Counted from the first letter of the stretch, positions 16,939-26,685 are shown. The stretch: DNA of 35,848 nucleotides from Clostridiales bacterium (GCA_015069505.1 SVIL01000006.1:1-35848), one strand, 5' to 3'. A program made the numbers and translations. Notes: a model not told the origin generated them from the letters alone.

Positions 16939-18249
16939 ATGACAAAAGGTAAGTCGATATTCTTATTGACTGTCGTATGCGTGTTGTTAGCGGTTTTGGC
17001 AGCAGCAACTTTTATACGATTCCCGATGGGGACCAAAGATTTTAATTCAATCTTGGGTGCAATAAGTCTTGATTACGACATCGCAGGGGGCAGTGCATAT
17101 ACGGTATCCCTTGACAAAGACAATACTGAGGAAATCGAAAACGTCAACGACGTAATGGATATCCTTCGTGTTAGAATGGACGCACTTGGTTACAAGTCTT
17201 ATCAAATGACCGCGGTAAAAGACACCGCTGACGGCGTAAAGGACTACTCTATCAGAGTGGTAGCAAAAACTACGGATAATTTGACGAGCGACGTACAAAC
17301 CGTTTTCAAATACGGTCAAGTTAAGTTCTTTGGTGGTACGGAACAAAACCCAACCACTCAAATTATGGCAGACGATAAGGCGATTGAAACGTCTGAATAC
17401 GTAGGTAGTTACGTTGACACCAACAACAAAAACGTATATCAAGTTTCCTTAAAGTTTACCGATTACGGTTACGATGCACTTATGGACAGTATAGGTGATA
17501 ACAGCACCTACTACTTAAAGATAACGCTTGATTCTGAATCGGATCCGTTGCTTAACGCATCTATCAGTAAAGATAGCGTTTCGGATAAGACGGTATATAT
17601 CACCGCACAAACCGAAGAAGAAGCAAATCGTCTTGCACTTCAATTAAAGACGGGCGGTCTTAAATATAAGTACGACCTTGAAGATATGACGGTGGAAACC
17701 ATTGCACCGGTTTTAGGTGAAAACACCCCGTTGTTCTTAATAATTGCAGTCGCAGCAGTGCTTGTCGCTGCAATAGCGTTCTTTACGGTAAGATATAAAG
17801 GTTACGGACTTATTGCAGGTCTTTCGTTACTGTTCTTTATATTAGTTGAAACGTCAATGTTAATCGCTGTTCCCGGAATAACGTTATCCTTAGGTGGCGT
17901 ATTCGGTATGGTTTTGGCAAGCATACTTGCCGTTGACGGGCTTTTCATCGTAGCAAAAAGGTTTGGCGATGAATATGCAAACGGAAAGACCGTAAAGGCT
18001 GCAGTAAAAACGGCTTTTGACAAGTCTTTCTTAGGAATCTTAAATACCAACGTATTTGCACTTATCGTAGGCTTATTATTGTTTGCTTTCTCAACAGGTG
18101 CAATATACAACTTTGCGGTTACATTCTCAATCGGCGTGGTCGTATCGTTTATCACTACGGTACTTATCGCAAGAATGTTCACCGTATTAATACTTCCCTT
18201 GCTTAACAAAGCGGAAAGTTTCTTAAATCTTAAAAGGACGGACGCATAA
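16939..18249 (+). CDS. secD: Protein translocase accessory subunit SecD, divergent
   Basis: Membrane protein of 436 residues which, with SecF, uses the proton gradient to help SecYEG export proteins. A first membrane segment (about 7-27) is followed by a large external domain containing IAGGSAYTVSL (48-58; equivalent of the usual GLDLxGG region) and VMDILRVRMDALGY (72-85). Five hydrophobic segments follow from about 264 to 425. The conserved transmembrane motif usually near AxVDANVLIFERIREE appears as SILAVDGLFIVAKRFGDEYA: the proton-relay Asp is kept (Asp333) but its surroundings are changed. The FSTGAIYNFAVTFSIGVVVS stretch near 384-403 is family-like. The ATG at 16939 has a strong AGGAGG. 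secF follows after two bases. Confidence 0.85.
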   Translation: MTKGKSIFLLTVVCVLLAVLAAATFIRFPMGTKDFNSILGAISLDYDIAGGSAYTVSLDKDNTEEIENVNDVMDILRVRMDALGYKSYQMTAVKDTADGVKDYSIRVVAKTTDNLTSDVQTVFKYGQVKFFGGTEQNPTTQIMADDKAIETSEYVGSYVDTNNKNVYQVSLKFTDYGYDALMDSIGDNSTYYLKITLDSESDPLLNASISKDSVSDKTVYITAQTEEEANRLALQLKTGGLKYKYDLEDMTVETIAPVLGENTPLFLIIAVAAVLVAAIAFFTVRYKGYGLIAGLSLLFFILVETSMLIAVPGITLSLGGVFGMVLASILAVDGLFIVAKRFGDEYANGKTVKAAVKTAFDKSFLGILNTNVFALIVGLLLFAFSTGAIYNFAVTFSIGVVVSFITTVLIARMFTVLILPLLNKAESFLNLKRTDA

Positions 18250-18251
18250 TT

Positions 18252-19184
18252 ATGAAAAGTATAGTAGGGAAATTAAAAATTTGGCTTATTGCAACGCTCG
18301 TCTTGATAGTAGCGGGAATGACCATTTTCGGAATTTTCGGCTTTAATCAAACGAACGAATACAAAAACTCTTTTGAAGTTGACGTTTCAATCGGCGTAAA
18401 CGTAAGCGACGCAGGTTTAACCGTAAAAGAAGCCTCTGAAAAATTCTTTTCGGATAACGGCTTAAAAACTACCGGTTGTGCTACGTTAAACGAAGGCGAA
18501 AGGTATATCTTCAAATTCAACGCTTTATCAAAAGACCAACTCAAAAACATTAACGACAATCTTAAAACCACGGTTGAAACGGCTCTTGCCGGCAAAAACT
18601 TATCAAGTTTGAGCGTTACGGTAAAGACGGGTGAAACGCAACCTTACAACTATAAAGCAGTATGGTCAATCGTCTTGGCGTTGGGCTTAGCGGCAGTCGC
18701 TGTTTTGGCTTACTACACCTTGCTTGAAAAATTCTCGGGTGCGTTGACGGTGCTTTGTGCTTCGGCAATCTCAGGTGTGTTATACATCTCGCTCGCTGCG
18801 TTAACCAGAGTTCCGTTTGAACCGGTTGGCGGTGCTTGTCTTGCACTTTCAATTCTCTTGGCGGGCGTTTTATCGGGCAGTATCGTTAACAAATGTAGGG
18901 AACTTTCTAAGAACGTCGGCAACGACAAGAAGTCCTTATTTGAACTTGGCGATATGGCAACTAAGTCTTCTATAATAAGATTTGCGTTGTTGTTGTCGCT
19001 CATCGTACTATTTGCTATCGTGCTCGTAATCGTTGGCTCGGCACTCTTAAAATTCACCGCTATCCAAATCGTATTAGCAAGCGTCTCCGCTTTCTTTACG
19101 GCATTTACTTGGTCGGGTATTTTCTGGGCTTACTTCAAGGGCTTTAGCAAGACCAAAAAGTATAAACAAACACAAGCAGAATAA
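18252..19184 (+). CDS. secF: Protein translocase accessory subunit SecF, highly divergent
   Basis: Partner of SecD by position and shape: 310 residues, one N-terminal membrane segment (about 9-30), an external domain with a normal-looking start (FGFNQTNEYKNSFEVDVSIG), then five C-terminal membrane segments (about 136-297). The family motif DxxVVFDRIREN, expected after the fourth segment, is degenerate here (GSIVNKCRELSKN at 209-221), with Asn213 where an Asp is expected. Sequence support alone would be modest; adjacency to secD is the main argument. A terminator follows. The ribosome site is weak and distant (AAAGGA near 18232), so translation may be coupled to secD. It could be a translocase subunit that has lost proton coupling. 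Confidence 0.7.
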   Translation: MKSIVGKLKIWLIATLVLIVAGMTIFGIFGFNQTNEYKNSFEVDVSIGVNVSDAGLTVKEASEKFFSDNGLKTTGCATLNEGERYIFKFNALSKDQLKNINDNLKTTVETALAGKNLSSLSVTVKTGETQPYNYKAVWSIVLALGLAAVAVLAYYTLLEKFSGALTVLCASAISGVLYISLAALTRVPFEPVGGACLALSILLAGVLSGSIVNKCRELSKNVGNDKKSLFELGDMATKSSIIRFALLLSLIVLFAIVLVIVGSALLKFTAIQIVLASVSAFFTAFTWSGIFWAYFKGFSKTKKYKQTQAE

Positions 19185-19209
19185 ATTTAATATTACTGCT
19201 AAAATAAAA

Positions 19210-19232
19210 GGCGGGTACAACCCGTCTTTTTT
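19210..19232 (+). terminator. Intrinsic terminator after secF
   Basis: GGCGGGT (19210-19216), loop ACA, ACCCGTC (19220-19226), one G-U pair, then six T. The recJ start codon is only 16 bases downstream and I see no promoter between them, so recJ may depend on readthrough or on a promoter inside secF. Confidence 0.88.
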
Positions 19233-19247
19233 AGATTAAAGGTATTT

Positions 19248-21539
19248 ATGCGTGTAATCTACGGAAAAGTTCCTTCGTATGAAGAACATATTAAAATAAT
19301 GAATATAGCAAACGAGTGTGGCGTATCGGTCGATACCGCCAGACTTTTATTTTGCCGTGGCATTGATTCCGTGGATAGTGCAAAAAGGTTTTTATCCCCG
19401 GGTAAACACGGTTTTCATAACCCGTTTGATTTAAGCGATATGTCAAATGCGTTAGAGCGTATCGAAAGTGCTAAAAATCGTGGCGAAAGGGTTTTGATTT
19501 TCGGCGATTACGACGTTGACGGTGTATGTGCTACGACTATTCTTTATAATGCGTTAAAGATTTATGGTATAACCCCAAGAACGGAAATCCCCGAAAGAGA
19601 GGACGGGTACGGGCTTAATATAGACTTAATCGAAAAAATATACGAAAAAGACCCCATAGACCTTATAATAACGGTTGACTGTGGCATAAGCGATGCGGAA
19701 AAAATAGAAACGCTTAAAAGCCGTGGCATAGACGTTGTGGTAACCGACCACCACGAACCGCCAGAATTTTTGCCCGATTGTATAAAAATCAACCCCAAAA
19801 TAAGCGGACAAAAATACCCCTTCAAAGGGCTATGCGGTGCGGGTGTTGCCTATAAACTTGCCTATGCGTTAATAGGTAAGCGTGCCGACGAATTTTTGGA
19901 TTACGTAGCCTTAGCGACTATTGCGGACAATATGGAACTTCTCGACGAAAACCGTGATATCGTTACCGAAGGTCTTAAAATTTTTAATTCCAAAAAATTG
20001 AGATTAGAGTTTAAGTATTTAATCGGTGAAAATAGCCGTCAAATAACTTCACAAATGCTTGCTTACACCATTTCCCCAAGGGTAAATGCCGGCGGTAGGC
20101 GAGGGGACGCACATACGTCGTTAAAACTGTTTTTAACTACGTGTGAACAAGAAAAATTTGATTTAGCCGTAAAACTTAATTCTTACAATATGGAACGGCA
20201 GACCGATTGTGAGGATATTTATAAACAGGCTTGTCAAAAAATTATAGACCAAGACCTTATTAGGGATGATATTATCCTCGTCTATGACGAATCGTGGAAT
20301 GCGGGTTCTATCGGAATCGTGGCGTCTAAGTTAGTTGAAGAATTTGGTCGTCCCGTTATAATTTTTGCTTCGCACGATGGGGCTTTAAAAGGCTCTGCCC
20401 GTAGTGTTGACGGTGTAAACGTTTTGCAAGCGATAACGGCTTGTAAGGATTTATTAGTGGTTTTTGGCGGACACTCTCAAGCGGCGGGCGTTACCGTTAA
20501 AAAGGAAAATTTTGAAAGTTTAAGAGTGGCTATTAATGATTACGTTCGGACCGTTTACGGCAAGATGGACGTGGAAAAAAAGATATATGCCGAGTGGAAT
20601 ATGGAAAATGAATTTCCTATTCGTTTTGCTAGGGAATTAGAACTTTTAGAACCTTTTGGGATAGGCAATAAAAAGCCGTATTTTACCACTAACGTAAACA
20701 GTGTAAAGTCAAACCCGTTAAAGGCAAATTCCCCACATTATTCTTTTAAAACGAACGTTTGCGAGATGTTGCATTTTAACGGCTATGCTGATACGGAAAG
20801 GTTAGCACAGCCCATCACAAAAACCATCGTTTTTGAACCAAATCTTTCCGTTTTTAAGGGTAGAGAATACCTTAAAGGGTACGTAAAATCGGTCATCGTC
20901 AATAAAGATGACTTGTCAAAACTCAAATATCACTCTTTTGAAACGCAGTTGAAAACTTTGTTAAATCAAGGTGATATTTGTGATATAAAAAAGGTCGATA
21001 AAGATATAATAGGCAATTTTTCTTACGGGACGATTTACGCACTTTTCGACTATAAAAATTTATCCGAATACCCCACGCTTAAAAACCTATCCATATCAGC
21101 CTATGAACCCGCCGATAAGACGGTTTCCGATACGGTTATCCTATGCCCAACGAGTTTGCCTCTCGGGTATAAGCGAGTGATATATCTTGACAAGCCTTTA
21201 TATACGCTTAACGGCGAGGTGGAAAGTTTAATTATTGATAGTAACCTAACCAATACCGCTATGGAAGAATTAAGCGTTGACAGAACCGATTTTGCGGGTG
21301 TGTTTAACGCACTTAGGTCAATGTGCGGTAAGGAATTTTGCAGTAGCAGTTGGGCGTATGAGAAATATCAACCCTTGCTTAACGGCTATACCTTCGTTTT
21401 GGGTGCGGAAGTTTTCTTTGAATTAGGATTCTTTTACGTTAAAGACGGGTTGCTACGGCAAGACGTTAAAATAAAAAATGCGTTGACAAATTCTAAACTT
21501 TATAGTAAAATTTGTTTACTAAAAGGTGTAGTATGCTAG
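19248..21539 (+). CDS. recJ: Single-stranded-DNA-specific exonuclease RecJ
   Basis: 5'-to-3' exonuclease on single-stranded DNA in recombination and base-excision repair, 763 residues. The DHH domain has motif FGDYDVDGVCAT (85-96; Asp87, Asp89, Asp91), the VDCGIS motif and the name-giving TDHHEPP (Asp167-His169). The DHHA1 part has GSARSVDGVNVLQAI and FGGHSQAAGVTV. The C-terminal 300 residues follow the Bacillota RecJ pattern of an OB-fold plus extension and are poorly conserved. The ATG at 19248 has AAAGG at 19238-19242. The 3' end carries the rel promoter, and the last seven bases overlap the rel start. Confidence 0.95.
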   Translation: MRVIYGKVPSYEEHIKIMNIANECGVSVDTARLLFCRGIDSVDSAKRFLSPGKHGFHNPFDLSDMSNALERIESAKNRGERVLIFGDYDVDGVCATTILYNALKIYGITPRTEIPEREDGYGLNIDLIEKIYEKDPIDLIITVDCGISDAEKIETLKSRGIDVVVTDHHEPPEFLPDCIKINPKISGQKYPFKGLCGAGVAYKLAYALIGKRADEFLDYVALATIADNMELLDENRDIVTEGLKIFNSKKLRLEFKYLIGENSRQITSQMLAYTISPRVNAGGRRGDAHTSLKLFLTTCEQEKFDLAVKLNSYNMERQTDCEDIYKQACQKIIDQDLIRDDIILVYDESWNAGSIGIVASKLVEEFGRPVIIFASHDGALKGSARSVDGVNVLQAITACKDLLVVFGGHSQAAGVTVKKENFESLRVAINDYVRTVYGKMDVEKKIYAEWNMENEFPIRFARELELLEPFGIGNKKPYFTTNVNSVKSNPLKANSPHYSFKTNVCEMLHFNGYADTERLAQPITKTIVFEPNLSVFKGREYLKGYVKSVIVNKDDLSKLKYHSFETQLKTLLNQGDICDIKKVDKDIIGNFSYGTIYALFDYKNLSEYPTLKNLSISAYEPADKTVSDTVILCPTSLPLGYKRVIYLDKPLYTLNGEVESLIIDSNLTNTAMEELSVDRTDFAGVFNALRSMCGKEFCSSSWAYEKYQPLLNGYTFVLGAEVFFELGFFYVKDGLLRQDVKIKNALTNSKLYSKICLLKGVVC
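21483..21511 (+). promoter_or_regulatory. Promoter of rel inside the recJ 3' end
   Basis: TTGACA (21483-21488), 17 bases, TAAAAT (21506-21511). It lies wholly within recJ coding sequence. Predicted start is about 21518, just before the AAAGGTG ribosome site at 21521-21527. Confidence 0.8.
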
Positions 21540-23665
21540 ATATATTAGATAACCTTCAAGAAAGGTATAACGCAAAAGATTTTGCCTTGTGTAAAAAGGC
21601 GTATGATTTTGCAAAAAAAGCCCACGAAAATCAGAAACGTGCCTCGGGTGAAGATTACTTTACCCATCCTTGTGCCGTGGCAAAAATCTTAGCCGATTTA
21701 GGGCTTGACGCATCGACGATTGCCGCAGCGTTTTTGCACGACGTTATTGAGGATACGCCCGTTTCGGAAGGGGATATCAAGAAAGAGTTTGGTGATGAAG
21801 TTTTACAATTAGTGCTTGGCGTAACTAAACTTGATAAATTTGAATTCACCTCAAAGGAAGAAGAACAGGCTGAAAACTTCCGTAAAATCTTTGTTGCAAT
21901 GGCGAAGGATATAAGGGTTATCATAATCAAGCTTGCGGATAGGCTTCATAATATGCGTTCGCTAAACTTTTTATCGCACGAACGTCAACAACGCCTTGCC
22001 CGTGAAACTTTGGACGTATTTGTTCCGCTTGCGGATAGGCTTGGTATTTCGCAGATAAAATGCGAACTTGACGACTTGTGCCTTAAATATTTAGAACCGG
22101 AATTTTATGAGTATTTATCTACTAATATCGACGTAATGTTAAAAGAGACCGAAGGTCTTATCGCACACGTCCAAGAGGAATTAAAACGCCTACTTGCCGA
22201 TTCAAATATCAAGGGCGAAGTTTTTGGCAGAAGAAAGCATCTTTACAGTATATACAAGAAGATGAAGTTCAAAAACAAGACCTTAGACCAAATTTATGAC
22301 TTGGTTGCGGTGCGTGTTATCGTTAGAACGGTTGACGAGTGCTATGAAATTTTGGGTAAAATCCATCACGAGTGGAAGCCCGTTCCCGGTCGTATTAAGG
22401 ACTATATAGCAACGCCAAAGCCAAATATGTACCGTTCGCTACACACCACGGTAATGACTAACTTTGGCAAAATTTTTGAAATTCAAATTCGTACTTACGA
22501 AATGAACCACGCTGCCGAATACGGTATAGCGGCTCACTGGAAATACAAAGAAAATAAAAAAGACGAAAACGAACTTGATTCCAGACTTTCTTGGATAAGG
22601 GAAGTTATGGAATGGCAAGGTGGCTTAAAGGACAGTAAGGAATTTTTAAATTCTCTAAAAGGCGATATTTATAGTTCCGAAGTCTTAGTATTCACCCCGA
22701 AAGGTGACGTTATAAGATTAGCAAAAGACGCAACGCCACTTGACTTTGCCTACAATATTCATACAGCGATAGGTCATCGTTGCATAGGTGCAAAGGTCAA
22801 CGGCAAAATGGTTCCGTTAAACACCGTTTTGCAAGTCGGCGACGTCGTGGAAATAATCACCTCGCAAAATTCAAAAGGCCCGTCTTGGGACTGGTTAAAA
22901 ATAGTTAAAAGCCCAAGCACGAAGGTCAAGATAAAGCAGTTCTTCAAAAAGGAAATGAAGGACGAAAATATCAAAACGGGCAGGTCAATGCTTGAAGCGG
23001 AGGCAAAGCGTAGGGGTGTAAATCTATCGGAAATTTTGACAGATGAATCATTTTTACGCATTGCGTCAAAACTCTCTTTCACGAGCCAAGACGAGATGTT
23101 TGCATCAGTCGGTTACGGTGCGGTTTCAACAAACCACGTCATCGTAAAACTTTTGGATTTTTATAGAAAGAGTCAACCCGTCCCCGAGGTTTCAACCTTT
23201 GTAAATACTAAAAAAAGCGGTTCGGGTGGCGTAACCGTCAAGGGTATGACGGGGCTTTTAGTTCGTTTTGCGGGTTGTTGTAACCCCGTTCCCGGCGACG
23301 ATATAGTCGGGTTTATATCAAGGGGCAGGGGCGTTGCCGTTCATAGAAGCGACTGTCCAAACCTTAAAAACGTTGAAAACGATAGGCTTATCGAAGTATC
23401 TTGGAATAACTACGCAAGCACGTCGTATAATGCGGGCATCAAGGTTATCGGTAACAACCAAACCGAAGTTTTAACCATAGTTGCGGGGGCTGTTGCACAA
23501 TTAAAATTAGGCATCATATCCACCAACGGCAGAACGGATAGCAGAACCAAACAAGTTATAGTTGAATTTAGTATTCGTGTCGGCGATAAAACCGAACTTG
23601 ACGACTTGATAAAAAAACTGCAACAAGATTCAAAAATAATAAACGTTTATAGGACGACTACCTAA
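21533..23665 (+). CDS. rel: Bifunctional (p)ppGpp synthetase/hydrolase
   Basis: Stringent-response enzyme, 710 residues. Domain order: HD hydrolase (about 20-180; GEDYFTHPCAVA with His45, HDVIED with His69 and Asp70), synthetase (about 230-340; GRRKHLYSIYKKMK and IYDLVAVRVIV), TGS (about 390-450; VFTPKGDVIRLAKDATPLDF), a helical and zinc-finger-like region (RFAGCCNPVPGD) and a C-terminal ACT domain. The intact HDVIED motif argues for both synthesis and hydrolysis, as in the single Rel of Gram-positive bacteria. The ATG at 21533 overlaps the recJ stop by seven bases and has AAAGGTG upstream; an earlier in-frame start at 21512 lies before that site. The stop overlaps the next start by one base. 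Confidence 0.96.
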   Translation: MLDILDNLQERYNAKDFALCKKAYDFAKKAHENQKRASGEDYFTHPCAVAKILADLGLDASTIAAAFLHDVIEDTPVSEGDIKKEFGDEVLQLVLGVTKLDKFEFTSKEEEQAENFRKIFVAMAKDIRVIIIKLADRLHNMRSLNFLSHERQQRLARETLDVFVPLADRLGISQIKCELDDLCLKYLEPEFYEYLSTNIDVMLKETEGLIAHVQEELKRLLADSNIKGEVFGRRKHLYSIYKKMKFKNKTLDQIYDLVAVRVIVRTVDECYEILGKIHHEWKPVPGRIKDYIATPKPNMYRSLHTTVMTNFGKIFEIQIRTYEMNHAAEYGIAAHWKYKENKKDENELDSRLSWIREVMEWQGGLKDSKEFLNSLKGDIYSSEVLVFTPKGDVIRLAKDATPLDFAYNIHTAIGHRCIGAKVNGKMVPLNTVLQVGDVVEIITSQNSKGPSWDWLKIVKSPSTKVKIKQFFKKEMKDENIKTGRSMLEAEAKRRGVNLSEILTDESFLRIASKLSFTSQDEMFASVGYGAVSTNHVIVKLLDFYRKSQPVPEVSTFVNTKKSGSGGVTVKGMTGLLVRFAGCCNPVPGDDIVGFISRGRGVAVHRSDCPNLKNVENDRLIEVSWNNYASTSYNAGIKVIGNNQTEVLTIVAGAVAQLKLGIISTNGRTDSRTKQVIVEFSIRVGDKTELDDLIKKLQQDSKIINVYRTTT

Positions 23666-24282
23666 TGAAACTATTTCACTTAAACTCAGGGCCTCTCGGC
23701 GTAAATACTTATTTTTTGGTCAATGAAAGTACTATGACCGCAGTTGTGATAGACGGTGGTGAAAGTTATAAACTTGTAAAAAAGACCGAGAGTGATTTTG
23801 GGTTTAAGATAAAAGCCGTATTTTTAACGCACGCACATTTTGACCACGCAGGCAACGCTAAAAAGTTGCAAGATGACGGTGCGAAAATTTATATAAGTGA
23901 AATTGACTCTAAAAAACTAAACGTTAAGGATAGTTTGGCGGGCAATTTTGGCAGAAATTTTGACACTTTTTTGCCTGACCATACTTTTACCGATGGGCAA
24001 GTTTTGGACGTTGAAGGCATAAAAATAAAAGTAATTATGACACCTGGGCATACCGACGGTTCGGCAACCTTTTTGGTCGATAATATGCTTTTTACGGGCG
24101 ATACTTTGTTTTTAGGCACCGTTGGAAGAACGGATTTCCCAACGGGGGATACCAAAACCATTATAAACTCAGTAAAAAAACTGTTCGCCTTAGAGGGGGA
24201 TTACGCAGTTTATCCCGGACATGACGAGTTTACAACTCTATCGCACGAACGTCAGTATAACACCTTTGCACTTTACGAATAA
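23665..24282 (+). CDS. Metallo-beta-lactamase-fold hydrolase (glyoxalase II family)
   Basis: Cytoplasmic zinc hydrolase of 205 residues. The metal motif LTHAHFDHAG gives His56, His58, Asp60 and His61; MTPGHTDGSATF and LFTGDTLFLGTVGRTD provide the remaining ligands, and PGHDEFTT is near the end. Small MBL proteins of this type are common directly downstream of rel in Clostridia. Possible activities include thioester hydrolysis of glyoxalase II kind, but the true substrate is unknown. It starts within the rel stop (TAATG) and is followed by the HemZ-like gene after two bases, so it belongs to the rel transcript. Confidence 0.92.
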   Translation: MKLFHLNSGPLGVNTYFLVNESTMTAVVIDGGESYKLVKKTESDFGFKIKAVFLTHAHFDHAGNAKKLQDDGAKIYISEIDSKKLNVKDSLAGNFGRNFDTFLPDHTFTDGQVLDVEGIKIKVIMTPGHTDGSATFLVDNMLFTGDTLFLGTVGRTDFPTGDTKTIINSVKKLFALEGDYAVYPGHDEFTTLSHERQYNTFALYE

Positions 24283-24284
24283 CG

Positions 24285-25658
24285 ATGATAATAACCGATT
24301 TAGAAAATTTTCAAAACGACTTAAACGAAGTCGAAAATCTTTTTGAAGGTGCAAGTGACCTTCGTATTCGCCACTTGTTTTCGCAGTCTGAAAATAAGGT
24401 GGTAAATACTATCGTCGTGGGCGGAAAGAGTTATGCGTTTGGAACGTTGCTGGGCAAAAATCTTTCAAGTATTGAAGAAAAACGCCTATTAAAACGCTAC
24501 GCCAAACTCGCCGTTTATAAGGCGTTGTCAAAGTTTTTTGACAAGACTTTGCCTTGGGGTGCGTTGACGGGCATAAGACCTACGAAACTTGCTTATCAAC
24601 AACTTGAATCAGAAGGTGAGTTCAAGGACTTTTTTGTAAACACGATGAAGGTCACCGAGCAAAAGACCTTGCTAACCCAAAGGGTTATAGATACCCAAAA
24701 AGGGATATACTGTAAGGACGATAGCAATGCGGATTTTTTCGTGTTCATACCTTTTTGTCCTACGAGATGTAAATATTGTTCGTTCATAAGTTCGGATATG
24801 CGTACGGCGGAAAAGTACGTCGATGAGTATATAGATACCCTTTGTTACGAAATTAAAGAGAGTATTCCGCTTGTAAAAAACTTGCGTAGCATATATATCG
24901 GTGGCGGAACGCCCGTTTCACTTTCAGACGAAAGATTAAAGCGTGTGTTAGACGCACTTAAACCGCTGGGTAAGCCTTTGGAATTTACGGTGGAAGCGGG
25001 CAGACCCGATAGAATAAATAAAGAAAACTTAAAGATACTTAAAGATTACGACGTGACGAGGATTTGCGTTAATCCGCAAACCTTTAACGATAAAACTTTA
25101 AAGCTTATAGGCAGAAATCATACGGCGGAGCAAGCCGTGGAAAAATTCCATCTTGCAAAAGAGTTTGGCTTTGACGTAAATATGGACTTAATCGCAGGTC
25201 TTGACGGTGAATCGTTTGAAGATTTTAGGTATAGCCTCGACCGTGCGTTAAGTTTACAGCCCGAAGATATAACCGTTCATACCTTGTGTATAAAGCGTGG
25301 TTCGTATCTTTCAGAATCTACCGAAAGGCTATCGGGCGAAACGGTCGCACAAATGGTTGATTACGCCTACGAAACGCTCACTACTGCCGATTATTCGCCG
25401 TACTACTTGTATAGGCAAAAATATATGGCGGGCAATCTTGAAAACGTAGGATACTGTAAGAGCGGAAAAGCTTGCGTGTATAACGTTGACGTTATGGAAG
25501 AAATATCGCAAAATATAGCGTGTGGGGCATCGGCGATAACAAAGCGTGTCTATTTTGGTGGGGAAAGAATAGAGAGAGTAGCATCCCCAAAAGACGTGCC
25601 TACGTACATACAAAAAATAGAAACTATTTTAGAGAAAAAGAAAAAGTTGTTTGAGTAA
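24285..25658 (+). CDS. hemZ: HemZ-like radical SAM protein (coproporphyrinogen dehydrogenase family)
   Basis: 457 residues. The N-terminal 145 residues form the HemZ-specific domain, including LPWGALTGIRPTKLAYQ. The radical SAM core follows with the cluster motif CPTRCKYC (Cys158, Cys162, Cys165), then SIYIGGGTPVSL and the HemN-like NMDLIAGLDGESFEDF and HTLCIKRGSYL. HemZ proteins are annotated as oxygen-independent coproporphyrinogen III oxidases, but in many anaerobic Clostridia without a heme pathway the real role is uncertain; no other heme gene is in this window. The gene follows the MBL gene after two bases. It ends next to the ribosome site of the glycosyltransferase gene. Confidence 0.88.
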   Translation: MIITDLENFQNDLNEVENLFEGASDLRIRHLFSQSENKVVNTIVVGGKSYAFGTLLGKNLSSIEEKRLLKRYAKLAVYKALSKFFDKTLPWGALTGIRPTKLAYQQLESEGEFKDFFVNTMKVTEQKTLLTQRVIDTQKGIYCKDDSNADFFVFIPFCPTRCKYCSFISSDMRTAEKYVDEYIDTLCYEIKESIPLVKNLRSIYIGGGTPVSLSDERLKRVLDALKPLGKPLEFTVEAGRPDRINKENLKILKDYDVTRICVNPQTFNDKTLKLIGRNHTAEQAVEKFHLAKEFGFDVNMDLIAGLDGESFEDFRYSLDRALSLQPEDITVHTLCIKRGSYLSESTERLSGETVAQMVDYAYETLTTADYSPYYLYRQKYMAGNLENVGYCKSGKACVYNVDVMEEISQNIACGASAITKRVYFGGERIERVASPKDVPTYIQKIETILEKKKKLFE

Positions 25659-25668
25659 GGAGACTAAT

Positions 25669-26685
25669 ATGAAACTTATAACTTTCGCTGTTCCTTGTTA
25701 CAATTCTGCGGAATATATGGACAAGTGTATAGAATCCTTGTTGGTTGCGGGCGACGATGCGGAAATAATCATTGTCAACGACGGCTCAACTAAGGATAAT
25801 ACCAAGGAAAAGGCTGACGAGTGGGCTTCAAAATATCCAAATATAATAAAGGCTATTCATCAAGAAAACGGTGGACATGGCGAAGCGGTTAATACCGGCT
25901 TAAAGAACGCAACGGGTGTTTACTATAAAGTCGTCGATTCGGACGACTGGTTAGATAAAGACGCTCTTTTAAAACTTATGGATACTATCCGTTCTTTTAA
26001 CGAAAACGGTCCGGACGTTATCATTGCAAATTACGTTTATGAACACGTGTATAACAATACCCGCAAGTTTATAAGATACACCAAGGAATTCCCCGTGGAA
26101 AAGCTTTTTGAATTTGAAGAAAGCCATAAGTTTGCATACGGCAAATTTATGATGATGCACTCAATCGTGTATAAGACTTCACTTCTGCACGAAGTTGGCT
26201 TAAAATTACCAAAGCACACCTTTTACGTGGATAATATTTTCGTATATCATCCGTTGCCGTACGCAAAGACTTTCTACTACCTAAACGTTGACCTATATAG
26301 ATACTTTATCGGCAGACCCGATCAATCGGTAAACGAACAAATTTTGACAAAGCGTATTGACCAACATATAAGGATGACCGAAATCTTTATAGGCTGTCAT
26401 AAAGTTTCAGAGTATAAGAATTCAAGACCCAAACTTTACAAGTATATGCTTGATTATTTGTCGATAATGATGACGATAAACAGTATATTCTTAATCAAAA
26501 TAGGGGATAAAGAAAGTTACTCAAAGAAGCGTGCGTTGTGGGATCTTTTGAAGCAGTCCGACGAAGATGCGTACAAAAAATGCAAAAAGAAATTCGTTGG
26601 AATGGTTAACTCTGACAATAAATGCGTGTGTGTTCTTTGCAAATTCTTATATAAAGTTGCAAGAGTGATATTTAAATTTAACTAA
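25669..26685 (+). CDS. Family 2 glycosyltransferase
   Basis: 338 residues, cytoplasmic or membrane-associated. The GT-A fold is clear: FAVPCYNSAEYMDKCIESL at the start, IIIVNDGSTKDN, NGGHGEAVNTGL, and the nucleotide-sugar metal motif VVDSDDWLDKDA. The C-terminal part has no strong membrane segment but ends in a basic, hydrophobic helix rich in cysteines (CVCVLCKFLYKVARVIFKF), which could attach to the membrane. It probably adds a sugar to a cell-surface polymer or lipid; acceptor unknown. The ATG at 25669 follows AAGGAG at 25657-25662; an in-frame TTG at 25651 overlaps hemZ and is unlikely. It ends the rel operon, with a fresh promoter for rpsO just after. Confidence 0.9.
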   Translation: MKLITFAVPCYNSAEYMDKCIESLLVAGDDAEIIIVNDGSTKDNTKEKADEWASKYPNIIKAIHQENGGHGEAVNTGLKNATGVYYKVVDSDDWLDKDALLKLMDTIRSFNENGPDVIIANYVYEHVYNNTRKFIRYTKEFPVEKLFEFEESHKFAYGKFMMMHSIVYKTSLLHEVGLKLPKHTFYVDNIFVYHPLPYAKTFYYLNVDLYRYFIGRPDQSVNEQILTKRIDQHIRMTEIFIGCHKVSEYKNSRPKLYKYMLDYLSIMMTINSIFLIKIGDKESYSKKRALWDLLKQSDEDAYKKCKKKFVGMVNSDNKCVCVLCKFLYKVARVIFKFN

